Positions 51,551 through 60,342 are shown, counted from the stretch's first letter. The stretch: 64,000 nucleotides of DNA from UBA9676 sp036005525 (GCA_036005525.1 DASYQM010000451.1:6205-70204); one strand, 5' to 3'. Notes: generated by a model from the letters alone, not told the origin. A program made the numbers and translations.

Positions 51551-52528
51551 ATGCCAGTCGACGTATCGGCCCTGGTCGAGGTGGTGCGGTCGCATCCTGG
51601 CGTCACCGCCAAGTCCGAGATCGGGCTGGTCAGTGAGGTCTTCGAGAGCACCGACTGGCTGGCGGGCCCGGGCGACGACGGGGCGGTGGTGACCGAGGCG
51701 GGCATGTCCTTGGTGGTGGGCGGCGAAGTCATTCTTCCTTCGTTCGCGGCGGCCGATCCGTATGGCGCCGGCGTCGCCGCGGTGACCACCAACCTCAATG
51801 ACCTCGCGGCGATGGGAGCCTGGCCGCTTGCACTGGTGGACACGGTGACCGGGCAGCGGGCGGTCATCCAGCAGGTGCTCGAGGGCATGAGGTGGGCGGC
51901 CGGGCTCTACCAGGTGCCGGTCGTCGGTGGCCACCTGACGGTCACCGATGGGCCGCCGGCGCTGTCCGCCTTTGGGCTCGGCCGGGCGGACCGGCCTCTT
52001 TCCGCCCGGTCCGCGAAAGCGGGGCAGTCGCTGGTGGTTGGCTGCTGCGCCGAGGGACCGATGCGGGCGGACTTCCCCTTCTTCCCGTCGTTCGACGAGC
52101 GGGGCGAGCGGCTGGCTGGAGACGTACGCCTGCTGGCCGAAGGCGCCTCCCGTGGCTGGGTCGCCGCTGCCAAGGACGTCAGCATGGCGGGCCTGGTCGG
52201 GTCGCTGGCGATGCTGCTGGAATGCAACCGGCTCGGAGTCACTCTCGACCTGGACGCGGTGCCGGTCCCGGCCGGCGTGAGCCTGGAGCAGTGGATCACC
52301 TGTTTCCCATGCTTCGCGTTCCTGCTGTGCGTCCCGGCCGGGCTGGAGGGGGAGTGCCTGCGCGCGTTCGCCGACCGCGGCCTGGCCGCCGCGGCGGTTG
52401 GCACCCTGGACGGCACGGGGCAGCTGCGGCTGTGCTCGGCGGGACGGGTGGCCACGGCCTTCGACCTCGCCGCGGAATCGGTCACGAACCTGGCCCGGCC
52501 TGCCGCGCGCACGCCGGGGCCGCGGTAG
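51551..52528 (+). CDS. Sll0787 family AIR synthase-like protein (Nit1C)
   Basis: 325 aa from ATG 51551 with AGGGAGG upstream. PurM/SelD/ThiL-type ATP-binding fold: GDDGAVVTEAGMSLVVGGEVILP, AAVTTNLNDLAAMGAWPLALVDTV, VVGGHLTVTD, AAKDVSMAGLVGSLAMLLE. Members of this family belong to the Nit1C cluster; they probably phosphorylate or amidate an unknown intermediate using ATP. Its 3' end overlaps the convergent GNAT gene by 47 bp. Confidence 0.83.
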   Translation: MPVDVSALVEVVRSHPGVTAKSEIGLVSEVFESTDWLAGPGDDGAVVTEAGMSLVVGGEVILPSFAAADPYGAGVAAVTTNLNDLAAMGAWPLALVDTVTGQRAVIQQVLEGMRWAAGLYQVPVVGGHLTVTDGPPALSAFGLGRADRPLSARSAKAGQSLVVGCCAEGPMRADFPFFPSFDERGERLAGDVRLLAEGASRGWVAAAKDVSMAGLVGSLAMLLECNRLGVTLDLDAVPVPAGVSLEQWITCFPCFAFLLCVPAGLEGECLRAFADRGLAAAAVGTLDGTGQLRLCSAGRVATAFDLAAESVTNLARPAARTPGPR

Positions 52529-53048
52529 CCAGGCCGATCAGCATGCGCTGGTGGGGGATGCCGGCGTAATCCACCAGCCCGCCGACCCGCCGCCAGCCCA
52601 GCCACTCGAAGAACCTCACGTTCACGGGCTGGATGTATGCCTCCATCTCCTGCCCGCCACGGCGCGCCGCACTGGCGACGGCGAACCGCACCAGCGGCGC
52701 GCCCAGGCCCAGGTGGCGGTGACCCACTAGCACCGCCAGCCGGTCACCCTTCCATCTCCCCGGAACTCCGGGCAGCGGGTAGAGCCGGACGGTGCCGCAG
52801 ATGACCCCGTTGGCCAGGCCCACGACGTGAATCGTCGCCGGGTCCTCATCGTGGCCGTCCCGGTCGTCGCCCGGCCCGCCGGGCCTGGCGAACAGGCCCT
52901 GCTCCGCGACGAAAACCTGGTGGCGGATCCGGAAATGCGCCGTTCGCTCGTCCGCCGACGCTGCGGCGCGGCAGGCCAGCATGGGACGGCTCGCCGTTTC
53001 CGCGGGCGGGTCAGCGATTGCTGACAAGCGGGAGGTGGGTTCGGCCAT
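52482..53048 (-). CDS. MSMEG_0567/Sll0786 family GNAT N-acetyltransferase (Nit1C)
   Basis: 188 aa from ATG 53048, which overlaps the radical SAM stop by 38 bp; ATG 52982 (MLACRAAASADE) is an alternative that fits the family start. GNAT pattern: FRIRHQVFVAEQGLF, IHVVGLANGVICGTVRLYP, DRLAVLVGHRHLGLGAPLVRFA, VRFFEWLGWRRVGG. It acylates an unknown amine in the Nit1C pathway. Co-transcribed with the radical SAM gene. Confidence 0.83.
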   Translation of the reverse strand: MAEPTSRLSAIADPPAETASRPMLACRAAASADERTAHFRIRHQVFVAEQGLFARPGGPGDDRDGHDEDPATIHVVGLANGVICGTVRLYPLPGVPGRWKGDRLAVLVGHRHLGLGAPLVRFAVASAARRGGQEMEAYIQPVNVRFFEWLGWRRVGGLVDYAGIPHQRMLIGLATAAPACARQAGPGS

Positions 53049-54288
53049 CGGCGTCGGTGGTCCCCTCGAGCAGACTCATGGCTGAGCACGCCTGGCACCG
53101 TGCGCATCCGGCGGTCACGCCGCGGGCGCCGAGCCCCCGTGCGGCCAGGTAGGGCACGACCCGGCGGTAGATCGCCTCGCAATACTCCGGCGAAGGGGCC
53201 GTCATCTGCTCCATCAGGCTGCCCACGGTGGGGCGCAGGGGAACGACGAACGGGTACACCCCGATATCGATCGCGCGGCGGCAACCCTCGACGATCAGGT
53301 CCGGGTCCTCACCCATCCCGAGGATCACGTACGTGGACACCTGGCCCGCTCCGAAGGCGGCCACTGCCCGCTCCCACGCCCGGAAGTAGCCGTCGATCCC
53401 GGTGCGCGCCTTGGCGGGCGCCACCCGGGCCAGCACCTGCGGGTCAAAGGTCTCGACGTGGATGCCCACCGAACCGATCCCCAGGTCGGCAACCTGGTCG
53501 ATGACAGCCAGGTCCCGTGGCGGCTCGAACTGGACCTCGACCGGCAGGCCGGATGCCTCATAAACCGCCTCGCCGCAGCGTGCCACGTAGAGCGCGCCCT
53601 TGTCCGGGGTGGCGGTCGTGCCGGTGGTGAGGGTGGCGTCCACGGCGCCGTCGAGCTCCTTGGCCGCCACCGCCACCTCGGCCAGCATCTGCGGCGTCTT
53701 CTTGGCGATGGTGCGGCCGTTTGCCAGCGTCACCCCGATCCCGCAGAACGTGCACTGGTCGGAATTTCCCCAGTAGGCACAGGTCTGGATGACGGTGCTG
53801 GCCAGGGAGTCCAGGTGCAGCAGGGCGATCTGCCAATACGGGATGCTGTCCGCCGTGGTGAGGTCGTAGTAGCGCGGGCGCTGGAACGGCTCGGCGGAGG
53901 CCTGCCGCTCGCCGTCGGCGTAGATCCCCCACCCGTCGTCCTCCGCCCGGAGCACGTACGGTGAGGCCCGTGCGTACTGCGCGCCGGTGGGCACGGTGGC
54001 GGCCACGCCGTCGATCCAGAGCATGCCGGCGTCGGCTGGACCGGCCCCGCCTTGGCGGGACTCCAGCGGCACCTCCACCCGCAGGCCGTGCCCCTGCAGC
54101 TCGGTGATCAGGCGCGCCAGCCTGGCGTCGGCGCGGGGCCGGGCCGGCCGGGCAGTCTGGGCTGGCCGGGCAGTCTGGGTCGGCGGGACGGTCTGGGCAG
54201 GCGGGGCGGGCTGGGCCGGCGGGGCGGGCTGGGTCTCGCCGTTCCTGCCCGAGTGATAGGTGATCCCGCGGGCCGAGGACTCGTCCAT
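53011..54288 (-). CDS. MSMEG_0568 family radical SAM protein (Nit1C)
   Basis: 425 aa from ATG 54288 with GGAGGGG upstream. Cluster cysteines CAYWGNSDQCTFCGIG (C-x8-C-x2-C form of this family) at ~165; further GTTATPDKGALYVARCGEAV, VEVQFEPPRDL, GIHVETFDP and a C-terminal Cys group CARCQACSAM that may hold a second Fe-S cluster. Residues ~18-45 are a Pro/Ala/Gln repeat tail not usual in the family. Universal and defining member of Nit1C; the reaction is not known. Confidence 0.87.
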   Translation of the reverse strand: MDESSARGITYHSGRNGETQPAPPAQPAPPAQTVPPTQTARPAQTARPARPRADARLARLITELQGHGLRVEVPLESRQGGAGPADAGMLWIDGVAATVPTGAQYARASPYVLRAEDDGWGIYADGERQASAEPFQRPRYYDLTTADSIPYWQIALLHLDSLASTVIQTCAYWGNSDQCTFCGIGVTLANGRTIAKKTPQMLAEVAVAAKELDGAVDATLTTGTTATPDKGALYVARCGEAVYEASGLPVEVQFEPPRDLAVIDQVADLGIGSVGIHVETFDPQVLARVAPAKARTGIDGYFRAWERAVAAFGAGQVSTYVILGMGEDPDLIVEGCRRAIDIGVYPFVVPLRPTVGSLMEQMTAPSPEYCEAIYRRVVPYLAARGLGARGVTAGCARCQACSAMSLLEGTTDADGRTHLPLVSNR

Positions 54289-54354
54289 GGTCCCCTCCGT
54301 CGTCCGTCCGCGCCTGCGAGCGGTGGCCTGTTTGATGCGATATGAACGTTCACC

Positions 54355-54383
54355 ATCCTTGATATGCCTTTCGGCCACGTCAA
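54355..54383 (-). promoter_or_regulatory. Putative promoter of radical SAM-GNAT operon
   Basis: Minus-strand TTGACG (54383-54378) and AAGGAT (54360-54355) with a 17-bp spacer, ~65 bp before ATG 54288. The -35 is good, the -10 moderate. Confidence 0.45.
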
Positions 54384-54454
54384 GGCAACCCTTCCGCGAA
54401 CTTTGCGGCGAAGCCCCGGCGCCCGGCTGTTGTGGTCAGATCGGCGTGCGCCGG

Positions 54455-54665
54455 GCAGGCGGGGCCGCTCCAGTGGAGCCCCGCGTCATTCGGTCAGGCC
54501 GGGCTGCTCCTGTCGAGCCCGCGTCCGTCATTCAGGCTGCTCCTGTCGAGCCCGCGTCCCGTCGTTCAGGCTGCTGCGGTCGAGCCCGCGTCCGTCGTTC
54601 AGGCTGCTCCTGTCGAGCCCGCGTCCCGTCGTTCAGGCTGCTCCGGTCGAGCCCGCATCCAGCGG
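54455..54665. repeat. ~33/34-bp tandem repeat array
   Basis: Units of the form TTCAGGCTGCTCCTGTCGAG followed by CCCGCGTCC(C)GTCG start at 54531, 54565, 54598 and 54632 (periods 34, 33, 34), with a longer variant unit from ~54494 and more degenerate copies from ~54455. It fills most of the 416-bp gap (54289-54704) upstream of the radical SAM operon. There are no variable spacers, so it is not a CRISPR array. No gene is seen here. Confidence 0.8.
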
Positions 54666-54704
54666 CCAGGCGGCGGCTCCGGTCAGGGTCTGCGTACGCG
54701 CCGG

Positions 54705-55388
54705 TCAGGCGGGGGGAGGCGGTCCAGCCAGGTCGTTCCTGGCCTGCCGCAGCGCCGCGGCGAACTCGTCGGGGTCGAGGTAGCTGCCGACCGGATCGCC
54801 GACCTGCAGGCCGCCGGTGACCAGGTCGATCTGGCATTCGTCCAGACGGTGAACTGCGCGGCTTAGCGTTTCGTCCGGCTCCATGGAAACGACCACAGCC
54901 CGCCCGCTGGAGACGTCCGCCTCGACTCGCTGGTAGGGGATGAAGGGCGCCCGGTCCGGCGACCCGATCTCCTCCACCACCGCCCAGGCGAGGCCCTGCT
55001 CCCGCGCCCGCGCCAGCGCGGCCAGTCGGCCCTGCGCGGCCTGGGACGCGACGAGCTCGCGGTACCGCATCGCGCAGGCGGCCGCCGCCACAAGTTCCGG
55101 CCGGATATCGGCCGGCCCGCCCGCCAGCTCCACTGTGGCCAGGTCGCCGCCCCGCTCATGCGCCGCGAGCAGGGCAGGCAGGTCCGGGCAGGTCTCACGC
55201 AGGCGGGTGAGCAGCCGCTGGATCATGCTGATTGCCTGCTGGTAGAGGTCGGGCCGTGCCGTCACCAGGGGGAAGAGCCTGGCTTCGGCTTGGTCCCAGG
55301 ACCGCAGCACAGCTGGTGGGACATCCTGCCCGCCTGGCCCGGCAAAGGGCACGTCGCCGCCCCAGGGCCCGGAACCTGAACCGGCCAT
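54705..55388 (-). CDS. Protein of unknown function
   Basis: 227 aa with GAGAGG five bases before ATG. No family recognised. Soluble, mostly alpha-helical in pattern (PAVLRSWDQAEARLFPLVTAR, YQQAISMIQRLLTRLRETCP, then VEADVSSGRAVVVSMEPDETL and LDECQIDLVTGGLQVGDPVG). Divergent from the carbamate kinase gene. Whether it replaces the missing DUF2877 partner of FdrA/DUF1116 cannot be judged. Confidence 0.65.
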   Translation of the reverse strand: MAGSGSGPWGGDVPFAGPGGQDVPPAVLRSWDQAEARLFPLVTARPDLYQQAISMIQRLLTRLRETCPDLPALLAAHERGGDLATVELAGGPADIRPELVAAAACAMRYRELVASQAAQGRLAALARAREQGLAWAVVEEIGSPDRAPFIPYQRVEADVSSGRAVVVSMEPDETLSRAVHRLDECQIDLVTGGLQVGDPVGSYLDPDEFAAALRQARNDLAGPPPPA

Positions 55389-55477
55389 TGCACCTCTCGC
55401 GTCGTGTTAACTATTCTGAATGAGTCGTCATCTATACGACGCAGCACCAGGATACCTCGTCGGATCTGCAGGATCTC
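55389..55477. promoter_or_regulatory. Divergent region with inverted repeat upstream of carbamate kinase
   Basis: An A/T-richer 89-bp gap. GCGTCGT (55399-55405) and ACGACGC (55436-55442) are inverted repeats, and GTCGT/ACGAC form a second, nested dyad around CATCTAT. TATACG near 55433 could be a -10. Candidate operator; no regulator assigned. Confidence 0.35.
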
Positions 55478-56443
55478 ATGGCTAAGACTGCTGTGATCGC
55501 GCTCGGCGGCAACGCGCTGACCCGGGCGGGACAACCGGGGACGTATGACGAGATGCTGGCCAATGCGGCCGTGATGGCTGCGGCGGTGAACGAGGTCATC
55601 GAGTCCGGCTGGCGCGTAGTGATCGTGCACGGGAACGGCCCGCAGGTCGGGAACCTTGCCCTGCAGCAGGAGGCGACCACGATGGTGCCGGCCCAGCCGC
55701 TGGCGCTGCTCAACGCCATGACCCAAGGCGAGCTGGGCAGCGTCATCGCCTGCGCCATCGACCTGCTGCGCGGTCCGGGCACCGCGGCGGCGCTCGTTAC
55801 CCATGTCACGGTCGACCCCGCGGATCCTGCATTCCAGTCACCATCCAAGCCGATCGGCCCGTTCTTCGAGCGCAGCGAGGCACAGCAGCTGGCCGCCAGC
55901 CGGGGCTGGGTGGTCAAGCCCGACTCCGGCCGGGGGTACCGCAGGGTGGTGGCCTCACCTGAGCCAACCGGCGTCATCGAAATCGACGCCCTGCGCGCGC
56001 TGGTGAGCGCGGGCCACCTGGTGATCGCCGCCGGCGGAGGCGGGATCCCAGTCGCGGATGCGGGTGCGCGCGGTGTCATCGTGGATGCGGTCATCGACAA
56101 GGACCGCGCCGCCGGCCTCATCGCCCGGCTGCTCGGGGCGCAGGCGCTGCTCCTGGTCACCGCGGTGGACCGGGTCATGCTCGACTACGGCACGCCGAAG
56201 CAGTCTGAACTGGGCACGATCACCGTCGCCGAGGCCGCGCGCTACCTGGACGATGGCCAGTTCCCGCCCGGCAGCATGGGCCCCAAGATCGAGTCGGCGC
56301 TGCGCTTCCTGGCGGACGGTGGCGAACTGGCGGTGGTCACCTCGCCCGGCCTGCTGGCAGCGACGCTCGCCGGCGGGCAGCGGTCGGGCACCCGCATCGA
56401 GCGCAGCCCATCCCAGGCCGGACCGGGGTGGGCGTCCCGGTGA
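55478..56443 (+). CDS. Carbamate kinase
   Basis: 321 aa. Amino-acid kinase fold with carbamate-kinase motifs: VIALGGNALTRAGQPGTYDEM, VVIVHGNGPQVGNLALQQE, VTHVTVDPADPAFQSPSKPIGPF, VIAAGGGGIPVAD, GSMGPKIESALRFL. It makes ATP and carbamate (ammonia plus CO2) from carbamoyl phosphate. The GTGA overlap with FdrA supports the E. coli-like FdrA/YlbE/carbamate kinase module, so catabolism of a carbamoylated compound is likely. Confidence 0.92.
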   Translation: MAKTAVIALGGNALTRAGQPGTYDEMLANAAVMAAAVNEVIESGWRVVIVHGNGPQVGNLALQQEATTMVPAQPLALLNAMTQGELGSVIACAIDLLRGPGTAAALVTHVTVDPADPAFQSPSKPIGPFFERSEAQQLAASRGWVVKPDSGRGYRRVVASPEPTGVIEIDALRALVSAGHLVIAAGGGGIPVADAGARGVIVDAVIDKDRAAGLIARLLGAQALLLVTAVDRVMLDYGTPKQSELGTITVAEAARYLDDGQFPPGSMGPKIESALRFLADGGELAVVTSPGLLAATLAGGQRSGTRIERSPSQAGPGWASR

Positions 56444-57981
56444 GCACCATGACGGTCCGGGTGTTCCCCGGCACGTACCGGGATTCGCTGCTGCTGCTCA
56501 GCGCGACCCGCGCCATGGAGGACGGGGCGGACGTGAGCTGGGCGAGCGCGGCGATGGCTACCCCCGCCAGCGTCGATGACCTGACCAGCCGAGGATTCCC
56601 GCCGGGCGACCTGGCCGGCGCCGATGCCAACGCGCTCGTCCTCGCGGTGTGCGCCGCCGATGGCCGGGCCGCCGATGAGGCCATGTCGCGCGGAAGGGCG
56701 GCTCTCTTCGCCGAGCGGGCCCAGCCAGATGAGGAACGCCGCCGTCCCGGGCCGCGCACGATCGGCGATGCGGCGGCCCGGCTGCCGCAGGCGAACATGG
56801 CGATCATCTCAGTACCCGGCCCGTACGCCGCGATGGCCGCCCACTCGGCCCTGACCGCTGGCCTCCACGTCCTTCTGTTCAGCGACAACGTGCCGCTGGC
56901 GGCGGAGGTGGAGCTGAAGAGGCGAGCCAGCCGCCTTGGCCGGCTGGTCATGGGCCCCGGCGCGGGCACGGCCGTGCTCGGCGGGACCGGACTCGGCTTC
57001 GCCAACGCCGTCGGCAAAGGCCCGGTCGGGATCGTGGCCGCCGCCGGCACCGGCGCGCAGGAAGCCATGACGTTGCTGGACCGGTGGGGCATCGGCGTTT
57101 CACAGGTGATCGGTGTCGGCGGCCGGGACCTGTCGGCAGACGTTGGCGGGCTGATGGCGCGGGACGCGGTCCGTGCGCTCGACGCCGATCCGGCCACCGA
57201 GGTGATCCTGCTTGTCTCCAAGCCTCCCGACGCCGAGGTTGCCCGTGCGGTGATCACCGCGAGCGCGGCCACCCCCGTGGTCGCTGCCTGCCTCGGCATG
57301 TCGGCCCGGGACGGCTTGCTGGCGGGCGCCCCGCTGGCTGCGACGCTCGAGCAGGGCGCGGTTCACGTCGCCGGTCTTCTGCGCAGGCCGGTTCCCGACC
57401 TGGCCGCGGGCATGGGCGATGTGGCCGAGCGCACGGCTGGGCGGATCGGCGCCACCCGCACCGCCGTGCGCGGGTTTTTCACGGGCGGCACTCTCTGCTA
57501 CGAGGCGCAGGTGGTACTCGGCGGGTGGCTCGGGCCCGTCTACTCCAACATCCCGCTGAGCCCCGAGCTTGGGCTGCCCGCGCCCACCGGCGCGCATGTC
57601 TGCCTGGATCTTGGCGAGGAGGAGTATACGAAGGGCCGGCCGCACCCCATGATCGATCCCGCGGCGCGGAAGGAAATCATGCGGGCGGAGGCGTTCGGCG
57701 ACGACATCGCGGCGGTGCTGCTCGACGTCGTGATCGGATACGGCGCGCACCGCGACCCGGCCGGGGAGATCGCGGGTACCTGCACCGACATTGTGGCCAG
57801 TGGCGCCGCGGTCGTTGCCTATGTGCTGGGAGCCCGCGCCGACCAGCAGGGGCTCGACAGGCAGCGACAGGCGTTGCAGGAGGCGGGTGCGATCGTCACC
57901 GCGAGCGCGGCGCAGGCGGCCCGGGTCGCCGCCGCCATCGCCGTCCGCCAGCCCTCCCTGGCCGCCACGATGCGCCCATGA
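56440..57981 (+). CDS. FdrA-like acyl-CoA synthetase-fold protein (carbamoyltransferase component)
   Basis: 513 aa from GTG 56440, overlapping the kinase stop (GTGA). FdrA family: VRVFPGTYRDSLLLLSATRAME, GPRTIGDAAARLPQANMAIISVPG, VMGPGAGTAVLGGTGLGFAN, GIVAAAGTGAQEAMTLLDRWG, LCYEAQVVL, DLGEEEYTKGRPHPMIDPAAR. Related to succinyl-CoA synthetase alpha. In E. coli it is part of oxamate carbamoyltransferase (AllF). Its DUF1116 partner is encoded at 43.9 kb in the ComA operon. Confidence 0.87.
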   Translation: MSTMTVRVFPGTYRDSLLLLSATRAMEDGADVSWASAAMATPASVDDLTSRGFPPGDLAGADANALVLAVCAADGRAADEAMSRGRAALFAERAQPDEERRRPGPRTIGDAAARLPQANMAIISVPGPYAAMAAHSALTAGLHVLLFSDNVPLAAEVELKRRASRLGRLVMGPGAGTAVLGGTGLGFANAVGKGPVGIVAAAGTGAQEAMTLLDRWGIGVSQVIGVGGRDLSADVGGLMARDAVRALDADPATEVILLVSKPPDAEVARAVITASAATPVVAACLGMSARDGLLAGAPLAATLEQGAVHVAGLLRRPVPDLAAGMGDVAERTAGRIGATRTAVRGFFTGGTLCYEAQVVLGGWLGPVYSNIPLSPELGLPAPTGAHVCLDLGEEEYTKGRPHPMIDPAARKEIMRAEAFGDDIAAVLLDVVIGYGAHRDPAGEIAGTCTDIVASGAAVVAYVLGARADQQGLDRQRQALQEAGAIVTASAAQAARVAAAIAVRQPSLAATMRP

Positions 57982-59357
57982 GTGCGGTGGCCGCAGGCGT
58001 GGCCCGGCCGCCGGTGCCCGTCGGCCTGGTCACCTACTCGGTCAAGCCGCGCGGCGGGGTGGTTCACACCCTGGCCCTCGCCGAAGCTTTGCACGAGGCC
58101 GGATACCCGGTGCGCGTGGTCGCGCTCGGCGATCCCGGGGCAGGCTTCTTCCGCCCGGTCCGGGCTCCCTTCACCATCATCCCTGCCCCGCCAGGGCCGC
58201 CAACCCTGGAACAACGCGTCTTCGCCAGCGTGGGCGCGCTTGCTGAGGGGCTGGGTGCGCTCGTCGGCGACTACCCCATCCTGCACACCCAAGACTGCAT
58301 TTCGGCCCGGGCAGCATGCCAGGTCCGGGACCGCACCAGCGGACCGCGGGCGGGCGGCGCGGGCGGCGCGGGCGGCCCGGTCGGCGGCCGCGAGGAGGTC
58401 GTCATCCGGACGGTCCATCACGTCGACGACTTCACCAGTCGGTCACTCATCGACTGCCAGCGGCAGGCGATCCTCGAGCCGGACCGGATCCTGGTGGTCA
58501 GCGAGCACTGGCGGGGCATACTCCGCCGCGAGTACGGCACAGCCGCCGAGGTGGTGCACAACGGGGTCGACGTCGCCAGGTTCGCCGCGGCGGACCTGGC
58601 CCTGGCCGTGGCGCTGCGGCGGCGCGCCGGTGCGGCGGACCGGCAGCTGATCCTGGCGGTCGGCGGCATCGAGCCGCGCAAGGGCAGCGACACGCTGGTC
58701 AAGGCGGTCGCGTGCTTGCGGCGGTCGGGGCACCGCCCGGTCCTGGCGGTCGTGGGCGGTCACTCGTTCCAGGACTACCGCGACTACCGGGAGCGGGTGC
58801 TGGCGTCGCTTCCCGGCCTGGGCCTGCGGCTCGATGACGACGTGGTGCTGCTCGGCACGGTCGCCGACGCCGAGCTGCCCGCCTGGTACGCCGCCGCGGA
58901 TCTGCTCGCGTTTCCCTCCACGAAGGAGGGCTGGGGCATGGCGGTGCTGGAGGCGATGAGCGCGGGTCTGCCGGTGGTCGCGTCCGACCTGCCGGTGTTC
59001 CGCGAGTATCTGCGGCCCGGCCGGGATGCCCTGCTGGTCCCGGTGGACGACGCGTCCGCCCTGGCCGTGGCGCTGGCGGCCGTCCTGGACGACCGGAGGC
59101 TCGCGCGCAGGCTGCGCTCAGCAGGCAGGATGGTAGCTGCGCGCTTCTCGTGGGCCCGCTCCGCAGCCGAGCACCAGGCCATCTACGCCAGGGCCGGCCG
59201 GACCTTGTCCGGCCGCGCACCCGCGGCGGCCCTGGCGCAGCCGCGAACGGCAGCCAAACCACCCGCCCAGGGCGGGCAGGTCAGGTCGGCGGCGCTGCCC
59301 AGCGGAGAGTCAGCCGATCCAGTGAATAACCAAGCGCATTCACCGTGGGCTGGATGA
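57978..59357 (+). CDS. MSMEG_0565 family GT4 glycosyltransferase (Nit1C)
   Basis: 459 aa, ATG overlapping the FdrA stop (ATGA). GT-B fold: VGLVTYSVKPRGGVVHTLALAEAL, HTQDCISARAA, RTVHHVDDFTSRSL, VVHNGVDVARFAA, AVGGIEPRKGSDTLVKA, FPSTKEGWGMAVLEAMSAGLPVVASD. This family is a Nit1C marker. It links the FdrA/carbamate kinase genes physically to that cluster. A short Gly/Ala repeat lies at ~118-130, and the last ~45 residues are an Ala/Pro-rich tail overlapping the convergent gene by 77 bp. Confidence 0.87.
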   Translation: MSAVAAGVARPPVPVGLVTYSVKPRGGVVHTLALAEALHEAGYPVRVVALGDPGAGFFRPVRAPFTIIPAPPGPPTLEQRVFASVGALAEGLGALVGDYPILHTQDCISARAACQVRDRTSGPRAGGAGGAGGPVGGREEVVIRTVHHVDDFTSRSLIDCQRQAILEPDRILVVSEHWRGILRREYGTAAEVVHNGVDVARFAAADLALAVALRRRAGAADRQLILAVGGIEPRKGSDTLVKAVACLRRSGHRPVLAVVGGHSFQDYRDYRERVLASLPGLGLRLDDDVVLLGTVADAELPAWYAAADLLAFPSTKEGWGMAVLEAMSAGLPVVASDLPVFREYLRPGRDALLVPVDDASALAVALAAVLDDRRLARRLRSAGRMVAARFSWARSAAEHQAIYARAGRTLSGRAPAAALAQPRTAAKPPAQGGQVRSAALPSGESADPVNNQAHSPWAG

Positions 59358-60342
59358 AGTTATCCCGGATGGTGCGCGCCGCTTCGGCCTCGGCGGTCTT
59401 AATAAGCGGGCCGGTGACCTGGGGCATGTGCTGCGACTTGTAAAAGGCGATCCGCTGCGCCTGCGCATAGAGCTCGGACTCCGGGAATTGAGGCCGCAGC
59501 ACCACGCCACAGCCAAATCCTGGATACGTCCAGCTATGCTGCGTATCTATTGGCTTCGACGGAATGTTGTCGACGGTGATGTCATGCACCGACTGCGGGA
59601 GCTGGGGCTGCGGCAGCACCATCGCGACGGAGACATGGCCCGGCCTCCCTCCCGCGGGCCGGCTGAGGACCCGCAACTCGTAGTGGCCCCGAGCGGGTGC
59701 CCACCAAGCCGGGCCAGGATTGAGGTCAACGGTCGCCGAGGCGTGGGCCACGGCGTAAAAGGTGCTCGCGTACCAGCAAGGCCATGGGCCAATGCTCTTG
59801 GAAACCTTGTGGGTGAAAAGGAAGTTGAAGTTGGCCTGACCCAGCGCCGGCTTGGAGATCCCTTCGATCTTCTGCAGCACCCACGGCCCGAGGTCGGTGT
59901 CCGTCGTGGTCCCGGCCGTGATCGTCTGCCACGGCCACGCGAACCTGATGCTCGGCAGATGGGCATTGATGCCCACCAGATGCAGTCCCGCTGACAGCGC
60001 CGTCAGCGCGACCGACGCGATCGCCCGACGGAAGATGAGCCCGACGACCACGACCAGCGCGGCCCACTTGACCTTCGGTGAGATCCGGCGCCGCCGCGGG
60101 CCGGATCCGCTTCCCGGCCCACGCCGCGGATCACCGCCGCCGATGGTGCCCGGAGGCCACGGCGCTACCGGCGCCGGCTGATCCTGCCACGCGCCGCCGC
60201 CGCCGTACCGGTCCAGGCCCGGGTACTCGACGTCGGGCTCCGTCCGGACGCCCGGGTCCCCAGCCCGGTACCCGGCCGTCTCACGGCGGCCCGGCCTGCC
60301 CGTGGTAAGGGTGCCGAGCAGAAAGAGCAGCAAACGAACCAT
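59281..60342 (-). CDS. Membrane-anchored protein of unknown function
   Basis: 353 aa from ATG 60342 with GAAGG upstream. A hydrophobic N-terminal stretch (MVRLLLFLLGTLTTG) is followed by a Gly/Pro/Arg-rich region, a membrane segment (~85-115) and an extracytoplasmic part with three cysteines (PWPCWYAST, GFGCGVVLRP). Pattern ISKPALGQANFNFLFTHKVSKS and a C-terminal helix IRDNFIQPTVNALGYSLDRL. It precedes no recognised partner except the glucosaminidase gene upstream; the three genes may belong to a secretion or conjugation locus extending past the window. Confidence 0.7.
   Translation of the reverse strand: MVRLLLFLLGTLTTGRPGRRETAGYRAGDPGVRTEPDVEYPGLDRYGGGGAWQDQPAPVAPWPPGTIGGGDPRRGPGSGSGPRRRRISPKVKWAALVVVVGLIFRRAIASVALTALSAGLHLVGINAHLPSIRFAWPWQTITAGTTTDTDLGPWVLQKIEGISKPALGQANFNFLFTHKVSKSIGPWPCWYASTFYAVAHASATVDLNPGPAWWAPARGHYELRVLSRPAGGRPGHVSVAMVLPQPQLPQSVHDITVDNIPSKPIDTQHSWTYPGFGCGVVLRPQFPESELYAQAQRIAFYKSQHMPQVTGPLIKTAEAEAARTIRDNFIQPTVNALGYSLDRLTLRWAAPPT

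Noticed and set aside
54455..54665. CRISPR array
   Set aside because: The repeats are contiguous with no unique spacers and no cas genes nearby; it is a simple tandem repeat.
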